A stretch of DNA of 5,402 nt from Spirochaetae bacterium HGW-Spirochaetae-9 (GTDB lineage Bacteria > Spirochaetota > Spirochaetia > Treponematales > Rectinemataceae), in NCBI GenBank assembly GCA_002839205.1, contig PGXP01000134.1, forward strand, positions 1 to 5,402, given 5' to 3'. Numbering within the stretch: position 1 is the stretch's first letter; every line of letters begins with the position of its first letter. Of the stretch, positions 1 to 5,305 are shown piece by piece. A model generated the notes under the pieces. That model saw only the letters and a list, made by a program, of their open reading frames with translations, was not told the origin of the DNA and ran no database searches. The translations under genes and the position numbers were made by a program.

Positions 1-457
1 TCATCCCGAGCATCACGAGGGAAATGCCAAGCAGTGCCAATCCCACGACCGTCATGCCCATCACCGAGCCGCCCGCGAATGCTATGGCCAGGGCTGGGGC
101 TATGCCCCGGGTGGCGGCCTGCGCGGTGCGGGCATTGGCCTTCGTGGCGACGCCCATTCCGAACCATCCGGACAGCGCGGAGCAGAGAGCGCCGGCGGCG
201 AAGGCGACAGCCTGGAATTTCAGCACTCCGCTGTTGAACAAGGCAAGCAGGAGTATGACCAGTGGCAGAAAGGCGGCTATGACCAGGTATTCGCGCGAGA
301 GGAAGGCTTTCGCTCCATCGGCGATATAGCCAGATATCCGTACGAGGATTTCGGATTCCACACGGATCGAGCCGATGTGGCGCGCCCTGGCCATGGAATA
401 GCCCAATGCCAGGACGGAAGCCGCCAGTGCGGCAATGATGCCCAATTCAAGCCCCAT
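1..457 (-). CDS. hppA: Membrane-bound ion-translocating pyrophosphatase, N-terminal part (cut by the left window edge)
   Basis: The product is an integral membrane enzyme that couples hydrolysis of pyrophosphate to pumping of H+ or Na+ across the membrane. I translated the minus strand from the ATG at 457-455: 152 codons are open with no stop before the edge, against roughly 670-800 residues for the family. Hydrophobic segments lie near residues 4-22, 57-75, 80-103 and 122-150. Residues 41-53 (ISGYIADGAKAFL), 100-115 (GMGVATKANARTAQAA) and 128-135 (AGGSVMGM) match conserved N-terminal blocks of bacterial H+/Na+-PPases such as the Thermotoga enzyme. A GGAGG ribosome binding site (462-466 on the plus strand) sits 4 nt before the start. 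The catalytic Asp-rich loops and the residues deciding K+ dependence and H+ versus Na+ specificity lie outside the window, so those traits cannot be assigned. The gene is divergent from the arg operon and has no evident functional link to it. Confidence 0.93.
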   Translation of the reverse strand, partial: MGLELGIIAALAASVLALGYSMARARHIGSIRVESEILVRISGYIADGAKAFLSREYLVIAAFLPLVILLLALFNSGVLKFQAVAFAAGALCSALSGWFGMGVATKANARTAQAATRGIAPALAIAFAGGSVMGMTVVGLALLGISLVMLGM

Positions 458-499
458 AAAACCTCCACTTTTAAGGGTAGACGAGGAAAGATCCTGAGC

Positions 500-528
500 A
501 GTATAGGGTACCTTCCGCTAGCCTGCAA
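500..528 (-). promoter_or_regulatory. Probable sigma70-type promoter of hppA
   Basis: On the minus strand TTGCAG (528-523) and TATACT (505-500) are separated by exactly 17 nt. The -10 matches the consensus at 5 of 6 positions and the -35 at the TTG core only (3 of 6). Transcription would begin near 493, giving a 5' UTR of about 35 nt that ends in the GGAGG site before the hppA ATG. Position and spacing fit well; activity is inferred. Confidence 0.55.
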
Positions 529-601
529 GAAATTTTTTCCTGTGCAGGAACCTGCGGAAGTTCTCCTGCCTTGCCCGGGCCATTTTTCATCGCCATGCAT
601 T

Positions 602-615
602 AAAAACATGTTTTT
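602..615. repeat. Perfect 14-bp palindrome
   Basis: AAAAACATGTTTTT reads identically on both strands. It lies between the two divergent promoters, just left of the candidate ARG box. It is too AT-rich and too short in its GC part to be a good terminator. A dimeric regulator could bind it, but no known operator is recognised and an AT-rich chance palindrome is possible. Confidence 0.5.
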
Positions 616-625
616 TTGTCTATTA

Positions 626-639
626 TGAATAATTATGTA
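626..639 (+). promoter_or_regulatory. Candidate ARG box (ArgR/AhrC-type operator)
   Basis: TGAATAATTATGTA matches the ArgR half-site pattern TGAAT-WWWW-ATTCA at 12 of 14 positions: the left half is perfect, the AT spacer is perfect, and the right half is ATGTA instead of ATTCA. It lies 10 nt upstream of the proposed -35 box of the arg promoter, a place where an arginine repressor could act on the operon. Only one convincing box is seen, whereas ArgR hexamers often use two, and the patch is AT-rich, so the match could be fortuitous. Confidence 0.4.
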
Positions 640-648
640 GCCGCCCAA

Positions 649-677
649 TTGACAGTTTTCCTCATTTATATTTTCAT
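649..677 (+). promoter_or_regulatory. Probable promoter of the arg leader and operon
   Basis: A perfect -35 hexamer TTGACA (649-654) is followed after 17 nt by TTTCAT (672-677), a 4 of 6 match to the -10 consensus. The better hexamer TATATT (667-672) is too close to the -35. Transcription would start near 684, about 24 nt before the ATG of the leader ORF, so the leader ORF would be the first thing translated. A perfect -35 with a weak -10 is common in regulated promoters. Confidence 0.5.
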
Positions 678-696
678 GTCTTCTATATCCATACGT

Positions 697-704
697 GGGA
701 GGAG
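697..704 (+). promoter_or_regulatory. Strong ribosome binding site of the arg leader ORF
   Basis: GGGAGGAG ends 3 nt before the ATG at 708, with its GGAGG core 5 nt away. It is among the strongest Shine-Dalgarno sequences in the window. It sits where no long gene follows, which is the main reason for taking the short ORF seriously. Bases 695-702 are perfectly complementary to 812-819. Confidence 0.6.
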
Positions 705-707
705 CAT

Positions 708-797
708 ATGAAACGCTCTTATCCTTTCTTCCTTCCCATCCTTGTCTCTTTTGGGTCCGGAATGCGCGCGCCGCGTTTCTACCCCGTTCGTAGGTAA
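708..797 (+). CDS. Short Arg-containing ORF, candidate leader peptide of the arg operon
   Basis: This 29-codon ORF starts with MKRSYPFF, has a hydrophobic middle (about residues 7-15) and ends FYPVRR-stop (TAA at 795-797). Arg occurs at residues 3, 20, 23, 28 and 29, the last two as adjacent codons CGT AGG immediately before the stop. Its ribosome binding site is excellent, it would begin about 24 nt into the predicted transcript, and argC lies 133 nt downstream. This is the layout of amino-acid leader peptides, in which a ribosome starved for (or sensing) an amino acid stalls near the end of a short ORF and changes expression of downstream genes. I recognise no family. Five Arg in 29 codons is moderate, and GC-rich DNA favours Arg codons, so a chance ORF or a small membrane peptide remains possible. 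Confidence 0.5.
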   Translation: MKRSYPFFLPILVSFGSGMRAPRFYPVRR

Positions 798-832
798 GGC
801 GTCGACCGCCACCTCCCACAACAACAAACATT

Positions 833-934
833 ATGAGCCGGCCCCCCGTTAAAGGGAGGGTAGCGATCCATAGCGAAAAGCCCCGGGGGTATTGTCTTCC
901 GCGGCGTTCGCCGTATCCAGGAGTATGCGGATGA
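833..934 (+). CDS. Second short leader ORF, overlapping the argC start
   Basis: A 33-codon ORF begins MSRPPVKGR at 833 and ends at TGA 932-934, which overlaps the preferred argC ATG (931-933) as ATGA. The same overlap occurs at the argB-argD junction and at argD-next gene. It has Arg at residues 3, 9, 18, 24 and 25, including one Arg-Arg pair. Against it, there is no recognisable Shine-Dalgarno sequence: the bases before the ATG are C- and A-rich without G. If translated, it would couple initiation of argC to passage of a ribosome. It resembles no protein I know and may be fortuitous. Confidence 0.25.
   Translation: MSRPPVKGRVAIHSEKPRGYCLPRRSPYPGVCG
919..923 (+). promoter_or_regulatory. Ribosome binding site deciding the argC start
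   Basis: AGGAG lies 7 nt before the ATG at 931, which is ideal, but only 1 nt before the in-frame ATG at 925. A further in-frame TTG at 892 has no such site. A short hairpin (CGGC 902-905 with GCCG 910-913, loop GTTC) stands just upstream and leaves the site free. Confidence 0.65.
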
Positions 935-1989
935 TCCAGACAGGAATTCTTGGAGCCTCAGGCTATGCCGGGGCTGAATTAACCAGGATCCTATTGAGCC
1001 ACCCGGAGCCGAAGAGGCTTCATCTCTCATCGGTAAGCTTCGAAGGCCAGAGCCTCGATGCGGTATATCCTTCCTTCCGCGCGCCGGGCCGCAGGACCGC
1101 GGCCGCTACAGAGTTGGTTCTCGAGAGCGCCGATGCCGTGATAGAAGCCTCCGATGTGCTTTTCTCCTGCCTGCCCCATGGACACGCCGAGGCCGCCGCC
1201 GAACGCTGTCTCGCGAAGGGCGGGCTTTTCATCGACATCTCGGCCGATTTCCGCTTCGGCGACGACGAAGCCACGTACACGACCTGGTATGGCAAAAGCT
1301 ATGCCCAGCCCGCGCTCCATGCAGCGGCGGTGTATGGCCTTCCCGAACTCAACAGGGAAGCAATAAGGAAGGCACGCATAATCGGCAATCCCGGCTGCTA
1401 TCCCACGTCGGCAGAAATCGGGCTTTACCCTGCCCTCAAAGCCGGGATTGCCGATCCAGAAAGCATCGTCATCGATTCGGCATCAGGCCTTACAGGTGCC
1501 GGACGTGAACCGGCCCAGTCCAGCCATTACGTGGATTGCGCCGATGCGATTTCGCCCTACAAGGTGGGAGCCCATCGGCACCAGCCAGAAATCGACCGCT
1601 ACCTCTCCATCATGGCTGGAAGCCCCATATCCTCCGTCTTCACGCCCCATCTCGCGCCCATGAACCGAGGCATCGTCAGCACGATCTACTTCAGGCTGGA
1701 GAAAGCTATGGATGCCAAAGCCCTCCATGCGCTTTATGCCTCGTTTTACGCACATGAGCCCTTCGTGCGCGTCCTCCCGCCAGGATCGACGGCGAGCAGC
1801 AGGAACGTGAAGTACTCGAACTTCTGCGATATCTCCGTCCACCTTTCTTCAAATGGGAAAACGGGAATCGTCGTGTCGACGATCGACAATATGGTCAAAG
1901 GTGCGGCCGGACAGGCTGTGCAGAATATGAATCTGGCCCTCGGTCTGGATGAGGCCGCAGGTCTGGCAATGGTTCCCCCGGCGTTCTAG
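931..1989 (+). CDS. argC: N-acetyl-gamma-glutamyl-phosphate reductase
   Basis: This cytoplasmic enzyme reduces N-acetylglutamyl phosphate with NADPH to N-acetylglutamate semialdehyde, the third step from glutamate to ornithine. From the ATG at 931 it has 352 residues, normal for the long ArgC form of about 340-350. The N-terminal dinucleotide fold starts immediately (IQTGILGASGYAGAEL; GASGYAG at residues 8-14). The active-site block IGNPGCYPT carries the nucleophilic Cys at 156. SGLTGAGR (about 186-193), HRHQPEI (215-221, with the conserved catalytic His) and TPHLAPMNRGI (about 228-238) complete the signature. Starting at 931 places the GxxGxxG motif close to the N terminus, as in homologues, and uses the AGGAG at 919-923. 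It is the first enzyme gene of the operon. The stop codon TAG lies in the loop of a perfect hairpin. Identification is secure. Confidence 0.97.
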   Translation: MIQTGILGASGYAGAELTRILLSHPEPKRLHLSSVSFEGQSLDAVYPSFRAPGRRTAAATELVLESADAVIEASDVLFSCLPHGHAEAAAERCLAKGGLFIDISADFRFGDDEATYTTWYGKSYAQPALHAAAVYGLPELNREAIRKARIIGNPGCYPTSAEIGLYPALKAGIADPESIVIDSASGLTGAGREPAQSSHYVDCADAISPYKVGAHRHQPEIDRYLSIMAGSPISSVFTPHLAPMNRGIVSTIYFRLEKAMDAKALHALYASFYAHEPFVRVLPPGSTASSRNVKYSNFCDISVHLSSNGKTGIVVSTIDNMVKGAAGQAVQNMNLALGLDEAAGLAMVPPAF

Positions 1990-1997
1990 GAACGCCG
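1979..1997 (+). repeat. Perfect stem-loop holding the argC stop codon in its loop
   Basis: CGGCGTTC (1979-1986) and GAACGCCG (1990-1997) are exact reverse complements, forming an 8-bp stem whose 3-nt loop is the argC stop codon TAG. No T run follows, so it is not an intrinsic terminator. It could protect or process the message, or influence termination and re-initiation between argC and argJ. Confidence 0.55.
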
Positions 1998-2016
1998 AAG
2001 CGAATTCTACCAAGCC

Positions 2017-2034
2017 GCCGCGCCGATATGCGGC
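2017..2034 (+). repeat. Small hairpin in the argC-argJ spacer
   Basis: GCCGC (2017-2021) can pair with GCGGC (2030-2034) around an 8-nt loop, just before ATAAAAGAGG, which contains the argJ ribosome binding site (GAGG 2041-2044, 6 nt before the ATG). With the preceding stop-codon hairpin it makes the 61-nt argC-argJ spacer, the only sizeable gap in the operon, rich in structure. The short stem makes its significance uncertain. Confidence 0.25.
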
Positions 2035-2050
2035 ATAAAAGAGGTTTGCA

Positions 2051-3268
2051 ATGATACAGATTCGTGGCGGAGTAACCGCAGCAAAAGGTTTTACGGCTTC
2101 CGGCATCCATGTAGGCGTACGCAAGAACAAGGAGAAAAAGGATCTGGCTCTGGTCTGGTCGGAAAAGCCCTGCAGCGCAGCGGCTGCCTACACGACAAAC
2201 CAGGTGAAGGGCCAACCCCTCCTCGTCACGATGGAACATCTCGCCGACGGCAAGGCTCAGGCTATCATCGTCAACTCAGGCAACGCCAACACTTGCACGG
2301 GCGAGGTAGGCATAGCGGCGGCGCGGCGCATGGCCGCCCTCGTCGCCGAACGCCTCCCCATCCCCGCCACGGATGTCGTAGTGGCTTCGACAGGCGTCAT
2401 CGGCCAGCAGCTGGACGTGAGCATTATCGAAGCGGGCATGGAACAGCTCGTGGCGGGACTTTCCAAGACAGGCAACATCGACGCACGCGAAGCCATCATG
2501 ACCACCGATACCGTGAAAAAGGAAATAGCCGTACAGTTTGAAATCGGCGAGCACACGGTAACGATAGGCGCCATGGCCAAGGGTTCGGGCATGATCCATC
2601 CCAATATGGCCACGATGCTCTCCTTCGTCACCACCGACTGCGCCATAAGCCCAACCATGCTCCAGAATGCGATCTCCGCTTCCGTGACGAAAACCTACAA
2701 CCGGGTCAGCGTTGACGGCGACACTTCGACCAACGACATGGTCGTCGTACTGGCCAACGGTATGGCCGGCAATACCTATATCGAATCGGAGGGCGCCGAC
2801 TACAGGGCTTTCTACGAGGGGCTCAACTGGCTCAACACCCAGCTGGCGCGCATGATAGCCCGCGACGGCGAGGGTGCCACCAAGCTCATAGAATGCACGG
2901 TCGAAAACGCCGCCGACGAAGCGAAGGCCGAAGAACTCGCCAAGGGCGTGATCTGCTCCAGCCTCGTCAAAACAGCTATCTTCGGCGCCGACGCCAACTG
3001 GGGAAGGATACTTTGCGCCCTGGGCTATACGCGCAAGGACTTCGATCCCAACAAGGTGGATATCGCCTTCGAGAGCGCCTCGGGCTACATCGAGGTATGC
3101 AAGAATGGCATCCCCCTCCCCTTCAGCGAAGAGAAGGCGAAGAAAATCCTTAGCTACCAGGAAGTGACTATCTACGTAACGATGAATGAAGGCGATGCCC
3201 AGGCGACGGCCTGGGGTTGCGACCTCACCTATGAATACGTGAGAATCAACGGGGATTACCGAACCTGA
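2051..3268 (+). CDS. argJ: Glutamate N-acetyltransferase / ornithine acetyltransferase
   Basis: ArgJ transfers the acetyl group of N-acetylornithine to glutamate, releasing ornithine and regenerating N-acetylglutamate. Bifunctional members also use acetyl-CoA. The 405-residue length is typical of the family. The precursor cleaves itself into alpha and beta chains at the conserved KGSGMIHPNMATML block; Thr188 would be the new N terminus and nucleophile. Other family blocks are NSGNANTCTG (75-84), ASTGVIG (112-118), GDTSTND (223-229) and the C-terminal YEYVRINGDYRT. GAGG at 2041-2044 lies 6 nt before the ATG. It follows argC after 61 nt and precedes argB by 13 nt. Whether the enzyme also makes N-acetylglutamate de novo cannot be told from sequence alone. 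No argA is visible here, which is compatible with, but does not prove, bifunctionality. Confidence 0.97.
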   Translation: MIQIRGGVTAAKGFTASGIHVGVRKNKEKKDLALVWSEKPCSAAAAYTTNQVKGQPLLVTMEHLADGKAQAIIVNSGNANTCTGEVGIAAARRMAALVAERLPIPATDVVVASTGVIGQQLDVSIIEAGMEQLVAGLSKTGNIDAREAIMTTDTVKKEIAVQFEIGEHTVTIGAMAKGSGMIHPNMATMLSFVTTDCAISPTMLQNAISASVTKTYNRVSVDGDTSTNDMVVVLANGMAGNTYIESEGADYRAFYEGLNWLNTQLARMIARDGEGATKLIECTVENAADEAKAEELAKGVICSSLVKTAIFGADANWGRILCALGYTRKDFDPNKVDIAFESASGYIEVCKNGIPLPFSEEKAKKILSYQEVTIYVTMNEGDAQATAWGCDLTYEYVRINGDYRT

Positions 3269-3281
3269 TGAGGAGGAAACG

Positions 3282-4145
3282 ATGATCGCTGACAATGTAA
3301 GGGCTGACATTCTCATCCAGGCCATGCCCTATTTCAAATCCTTTGCGGGGAAGATCGTCGTCGTGAAATACGGCGGCGCCGCGATGATCAACGAAGGGGT
3401 GCGCGCCGCCGTGCTCCAGGACCTGATAATGATGCAGCAGGTGGGCATCAAGCCCGTCCTCGTCCACGGCGGAGGACCGGAAATTGACCGCATGCTGAAA
3501 AAGCTGGGCAAGGAACGCGTCTTCGTCGATGGTCTGCGCTATACCGACGACGAGACCATGGAAGTCGTTCAGATGGTGCTTTCCGGCAAGGTGAACAAGG
3601 ATCTTGTCGCCCACATTGAGCGCCAGGGCGGTTCGGCGATAGGCATCTGCGGCGGTGACGGTGGACTTTTCCGGGCCGAGCGGCTGCAGAAAAACGGCAA
3701 GGATCTCGGCATGGTAGGCGAAATCTCCTCGGTACAGCCTGCAATCGTCCATCATGCCCTGGACGCAGGGTACATTCCCGTCGTCTCCACGATAGCGCTC
3801 AAGCCTGACGATGAGACAGGCTACTACAATATCAACGCCGACACGGCCGCCGCCGAGCTGGCGGGCGCCCTCGGCGCCGAGAAGCTCATTCTTCTCACCG
3901 ACGTGCCTGGTCTGCTCAAGGATGTGGCCGACATGGCTACGCTCATATCCGTGCTCAAGCGCGAGGATGTTCCCTCCCTCATCAAGCAGGGAATCGTATC
4001 GGGCGGCATGATACCCAAGGTGGAATGCTGCGTGCAGGCGCTCTCGCTGGGTGTCAAGACGACACATATTCTGGACGGCCGGTCGCCGCATTCGCTCCTG
4101 ATCGAGCTTTTCAGCGACAGAGGCATGGGGACAATGATCATATGA
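3282..4145 (+). CDS. argB: N-acetylglutamate kinase, arginine-sensitive type
   Basis: This cytoplasmic amino-acid kinase phosphorylates N-acetylglutamate with ATP, the usual control point of the cyclic pathway. It has 287 residues. VVVKYGGAAM (26-35) carries the phosphate-binding Lys29. VHGGGPEI (61-68), GLRYTD (84-89), the NAG/ATP-site block NINADTAAAE (183-192) and GGMIPK (241-246) follow in the expected order. Before the kinase core is an amphipathic N-terminal stretch ending AMPYFKSFAGK (14-24), and the C terminus has HILDGR (262-267) and GMGTMI (281-286). These two elements mark the hexameric, arginine-inhibited enzymes of the Pseudomonas and Thermotoga kind and are missing from the E. 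coli dimer, so arginine inhibition is predicted. AGGAGG at 3271-3276 precedes the ATG by 5 nt. The stop overlaps the argD start as ATGA. Confidence 0.97.
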   Translation: MIADNVRADILIQAMPYFKSFAGKIVVVKYGGAAMINEGVRAAVLQDLIMMQQVGIKPVLVHGGGPEIDRMLKKLGKERVFVDGLRYTDDETMEVVQMVLSGKVNKDLVAHIERQGGSAIGICGGDGGLFRAERLQKNGKDLGMVGEISSVQPAIVHHALDAGYIPVVSTIALKPDDETGYYNINADTAAAELAGALGAEKLILLTDVPGLLKDVADMATLISVLKREDVPSLIKQGIVSGGMIPKVECCVQALSLGVKTTHILDGRSPHSLLIELFSDRGMGTMII

Positions 4146-5305
4146 ACGACAGATTCATGAACACGTACAAACGTACAGGGCTTGTTATCGACCATGGAAA
4201 AAGCGCAACCCTCTACGCCGACGACGGGGCGGAGTATATCGACTTCACGGCAGGCATTGGCGTCAATTCCCTCGGACATGCCCATCCCGCTCTCGTAGCG
4301 GCCATCGCCGAACAGGCTGCCAAAGTCATCCATGTCTCGAACTATTTCCTCACCGAGGTTTCGATCCAGGTGGCCGAACGGCTCTGCTCCATGGCCGGAT
4401 TCGACAAGGTTTTCTTCTGCAACTCAGGCGCCGAGGCCAATGAAGGTCTCATCAAGATAGCCCGGAAATACGGCTCCTCGAAGCATCCCGACAAGAACCT
4501 GATCGTCACGCTCAAAGGCTCTTTCCATGGGCGGACGGTCACGACGGTGACGGCCACGGGGCAGGACAAGTTCCATAAATTCTTCGGCCCCTTCACGCCG
4601 GGCTTCATCTACGTTGAGGCCAACGACCTGGCAGCCCTCGATGCCGCCCTGACCGACAAGGTCTGCGCCTTTATCTTCGAGCCGATACAGGGCGAAGGCG
4701 GCGTGAACCCCCTCGATGTAACCTACCTCAAGTCGGCCGAGAAGCTCTGCAGGGAGCGCGACATCCTCTTTGTGGCCGACGAAGTGCAGACGGGCATCGG
4801 AAGGCCGGGCTCTTTCCTCGCCTGCATGAAGATGGGCGTCGAACCCGACATGGTGGGCCTCGCCAAGGGCCTAGCGGGTGGCGTGCCCATTGGAGCCGTG
4901 CTTGCCCGAGGCCCCTGCGCCGATGTCCTCCAGCCGGGCGACCATGGAACCACGTTCGGCGGAAACCCCCTTGCGGCAGCAGCAGCCCGCGTCGTCCTCG
5001 ACGAGCTGTCGAAACCGGGATTCATGGCTGAGGTTGAGCGCAAAGGCGAGAAGATCAGGGCAGCCGTCCGCTCCTGGAAGAGCCCCCTCGTGAAGGAAGT
5101 ACGGGGCATGGGCCTCATGATAGGCCTTGGCCTCACCCTGCCTCCCGGCGACGTCGTAACAGCCTGCAGGGCGCAAAACCTCCTCGTCCTCACCGCAGGC
5201 GACGACACGCTGCGTCTCCTGCCTCCTCTCGTGATCACGGACAAAGAGATCGACCGCGGGCTCGATATCCTGAAATCAGTCCTCGGCGAAATGGCGAAGC
5301 TATGA
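4142..5305 (+). CDS. argD: Acetylornithine aminotransferase
   Basis: This PLP-dependent class-III aminotransferase converts N-acetylglutamate semialdehyde and glutamate to N-acetylornithine and 2-oxoglutarate. Some members also serve lysine synthesis as succinyldiaminopimelate aminotransferase. From the ATG at 4142 it has 387 residues, the usual size. Visible landmarks are DFTAGIGVNSLGHAHP (34-49), NSGAEANEG (94-102, cofactor phosphate), SFHGRT (127-132), ADEVQTGIGR (212-221, Asp213 to the pyridine nitrogen), the Schiff-base Lys242 in GLAKGLAGGVPIG, and TTFGGNP (270-276). The ATG overlaps the argB TGA as ATGA, and only a weak GGGGA (4127-4131) precedes it, so translation is probably coupled to argB. 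An ATG five codons later (4157) is possible but less favoured. The pathway position in argCJBD makes the acetylornithine role the likely one. Confidence 0.95.
   Translation: MNDRFMNTYKRTGLVIDHGKSATLYADDGAEYIDFTAGIGVNSLGHAHPALVAAIAEQAAKVIHVSNYFLTEVSIQVAERLCSMAGFDKVFFCNSGAEANEGLIKIARKYGSSKHPDKNLIVTLKGSFHGRTVTTVTATGQDKFHKFFGPFTPGFIYVEANDLAALDAALTDKVCAFIFEPIQGEGGVNPLDVTYLKSAEKLCRERDILFVADEVQTGIGRPGSFLACMKMGVEPDMVGLAKGLAGGVPIGAVLARGPCADVLQPGDHGTTFGGNPLAAAAARVVLDELSKPGFMAEVERKGEKIRAAVRSWKSPLVKEVRGMGLMIGLGLTLPPGDVVTACRAQNLLVLTAGDDTLRLLPPLVITDKEIDRGLDILKSVLGEMAKL

Larger units (their letters stand above)
695..860 (+). promoter_or_regulatory. Leader RNA with mutually exclusive base pairings
   Basis: Four short blocks can pair in alternative ways. 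GTGGGAGG (695-702, the leader ribosome binding site) is perfectly complementary to CCTCCCAC (812-819). CCTCCC (812-817) is also perfectly complementary to GGGAGG (854-859). The same purine block, as GGG-A-GGG (854-860), can instead pair with CCCCCC (842-847) around a 6-nt loop. A small hairpin GGCG/CGCC (798-801 with 807-810) lies directly after the leader stop, within reach of a ribosome stalled on the terminal Arg codons. No U tract follows any of these, so a classical intrinsic terminator is not present. The pairings are read by eye; folding energies were not computed. Confidence 0.35.
458..930. other. Divergent intergenic region between hppA and argC
   Basis: This 473-nt stretch has no long gene that I can support. 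From left to right it holds the hppA ribosome binding site and promoter (462-528), a GC-mixed segment with short inverted repeats (CCTGCA 522-527 with TGCAGG 543-548), an AT-rich patch around 600-690 with a palindrome, a candidate ARG box and the arg promoter, and then the arg leader (about 684-930). A 184-codon minus-strand ORF crossing 277-831 overlaps hppA out of frame and looks spurious. The length and content argue for a regulated promoter rather than a simple spacer. Confidence 0.7.

Noticed and set aside
602..617. AAAAACATGTTTTTTT as an intrinsic terminator
   Set aside because: The stem is almost entirely A-T and no convergent gene ends there; the position between divergent promoters does not call for a terminator.
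277..831. A 184-codon minus-strand ORF crossing the intergenic region into hppA
   Set aside because: It overlaps the well-supported hppA frame and its translation is low-complexity, rich in Arg, Gly and Trp, with no family resemblance. It is best explained as a shadow frame.
851..866. Resemblance of AAAGGGAGGGTAGCGA to the T-box motif (AGGGTGGNACCGCG)
   Set aside because: The key GGNACC core is missing, there is no following terminator/antiterminator pair, and the upstream part contains an ORF instead of a recognisable Stem I.
861..876. Direct repeat TAGCGA (861-866 and 871-876)
   Set aside because: Two 6-bp copies with a 10-nt period are too short to be distinguished from chance.
881..889. 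CCCCGGGGG as a terminator or attenuator stem
   Set aside because: The self-complementary block has no room for a loop and is not followed by a T run on the plus strand. On the minus strand TTTT follows, but the zero-length loop still makes it implausible.
769..906. Long-range complementarity of CGCCGCG (769-775) with CGCGGCG (900-906)
   Set aside because: Seven matched bases of pure G/C are easily found by chance in this GC-rich DNA, and the local hairpin at 902-913 would compete.
892..930. argC starting at the in-frame TTG 892 or the ATG at 925
   Set aside because: TTG 892 has no ribosome binding site and would add 13 residues before the nucleotide-binding fold. ATG 925 is only 1 nt from AGGAG. 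ATG 931 has ideal spacing and the family-typical N terminus.
2276..3325. Long minus-strand ORF opposite argJ (349 codons), and a similar one opposite argB at 3246-4091
   Set aside because: Both lie fully antisense to secure genes. High GC at third positions produces such open antisense frames, and their translations show no recognisable domain.
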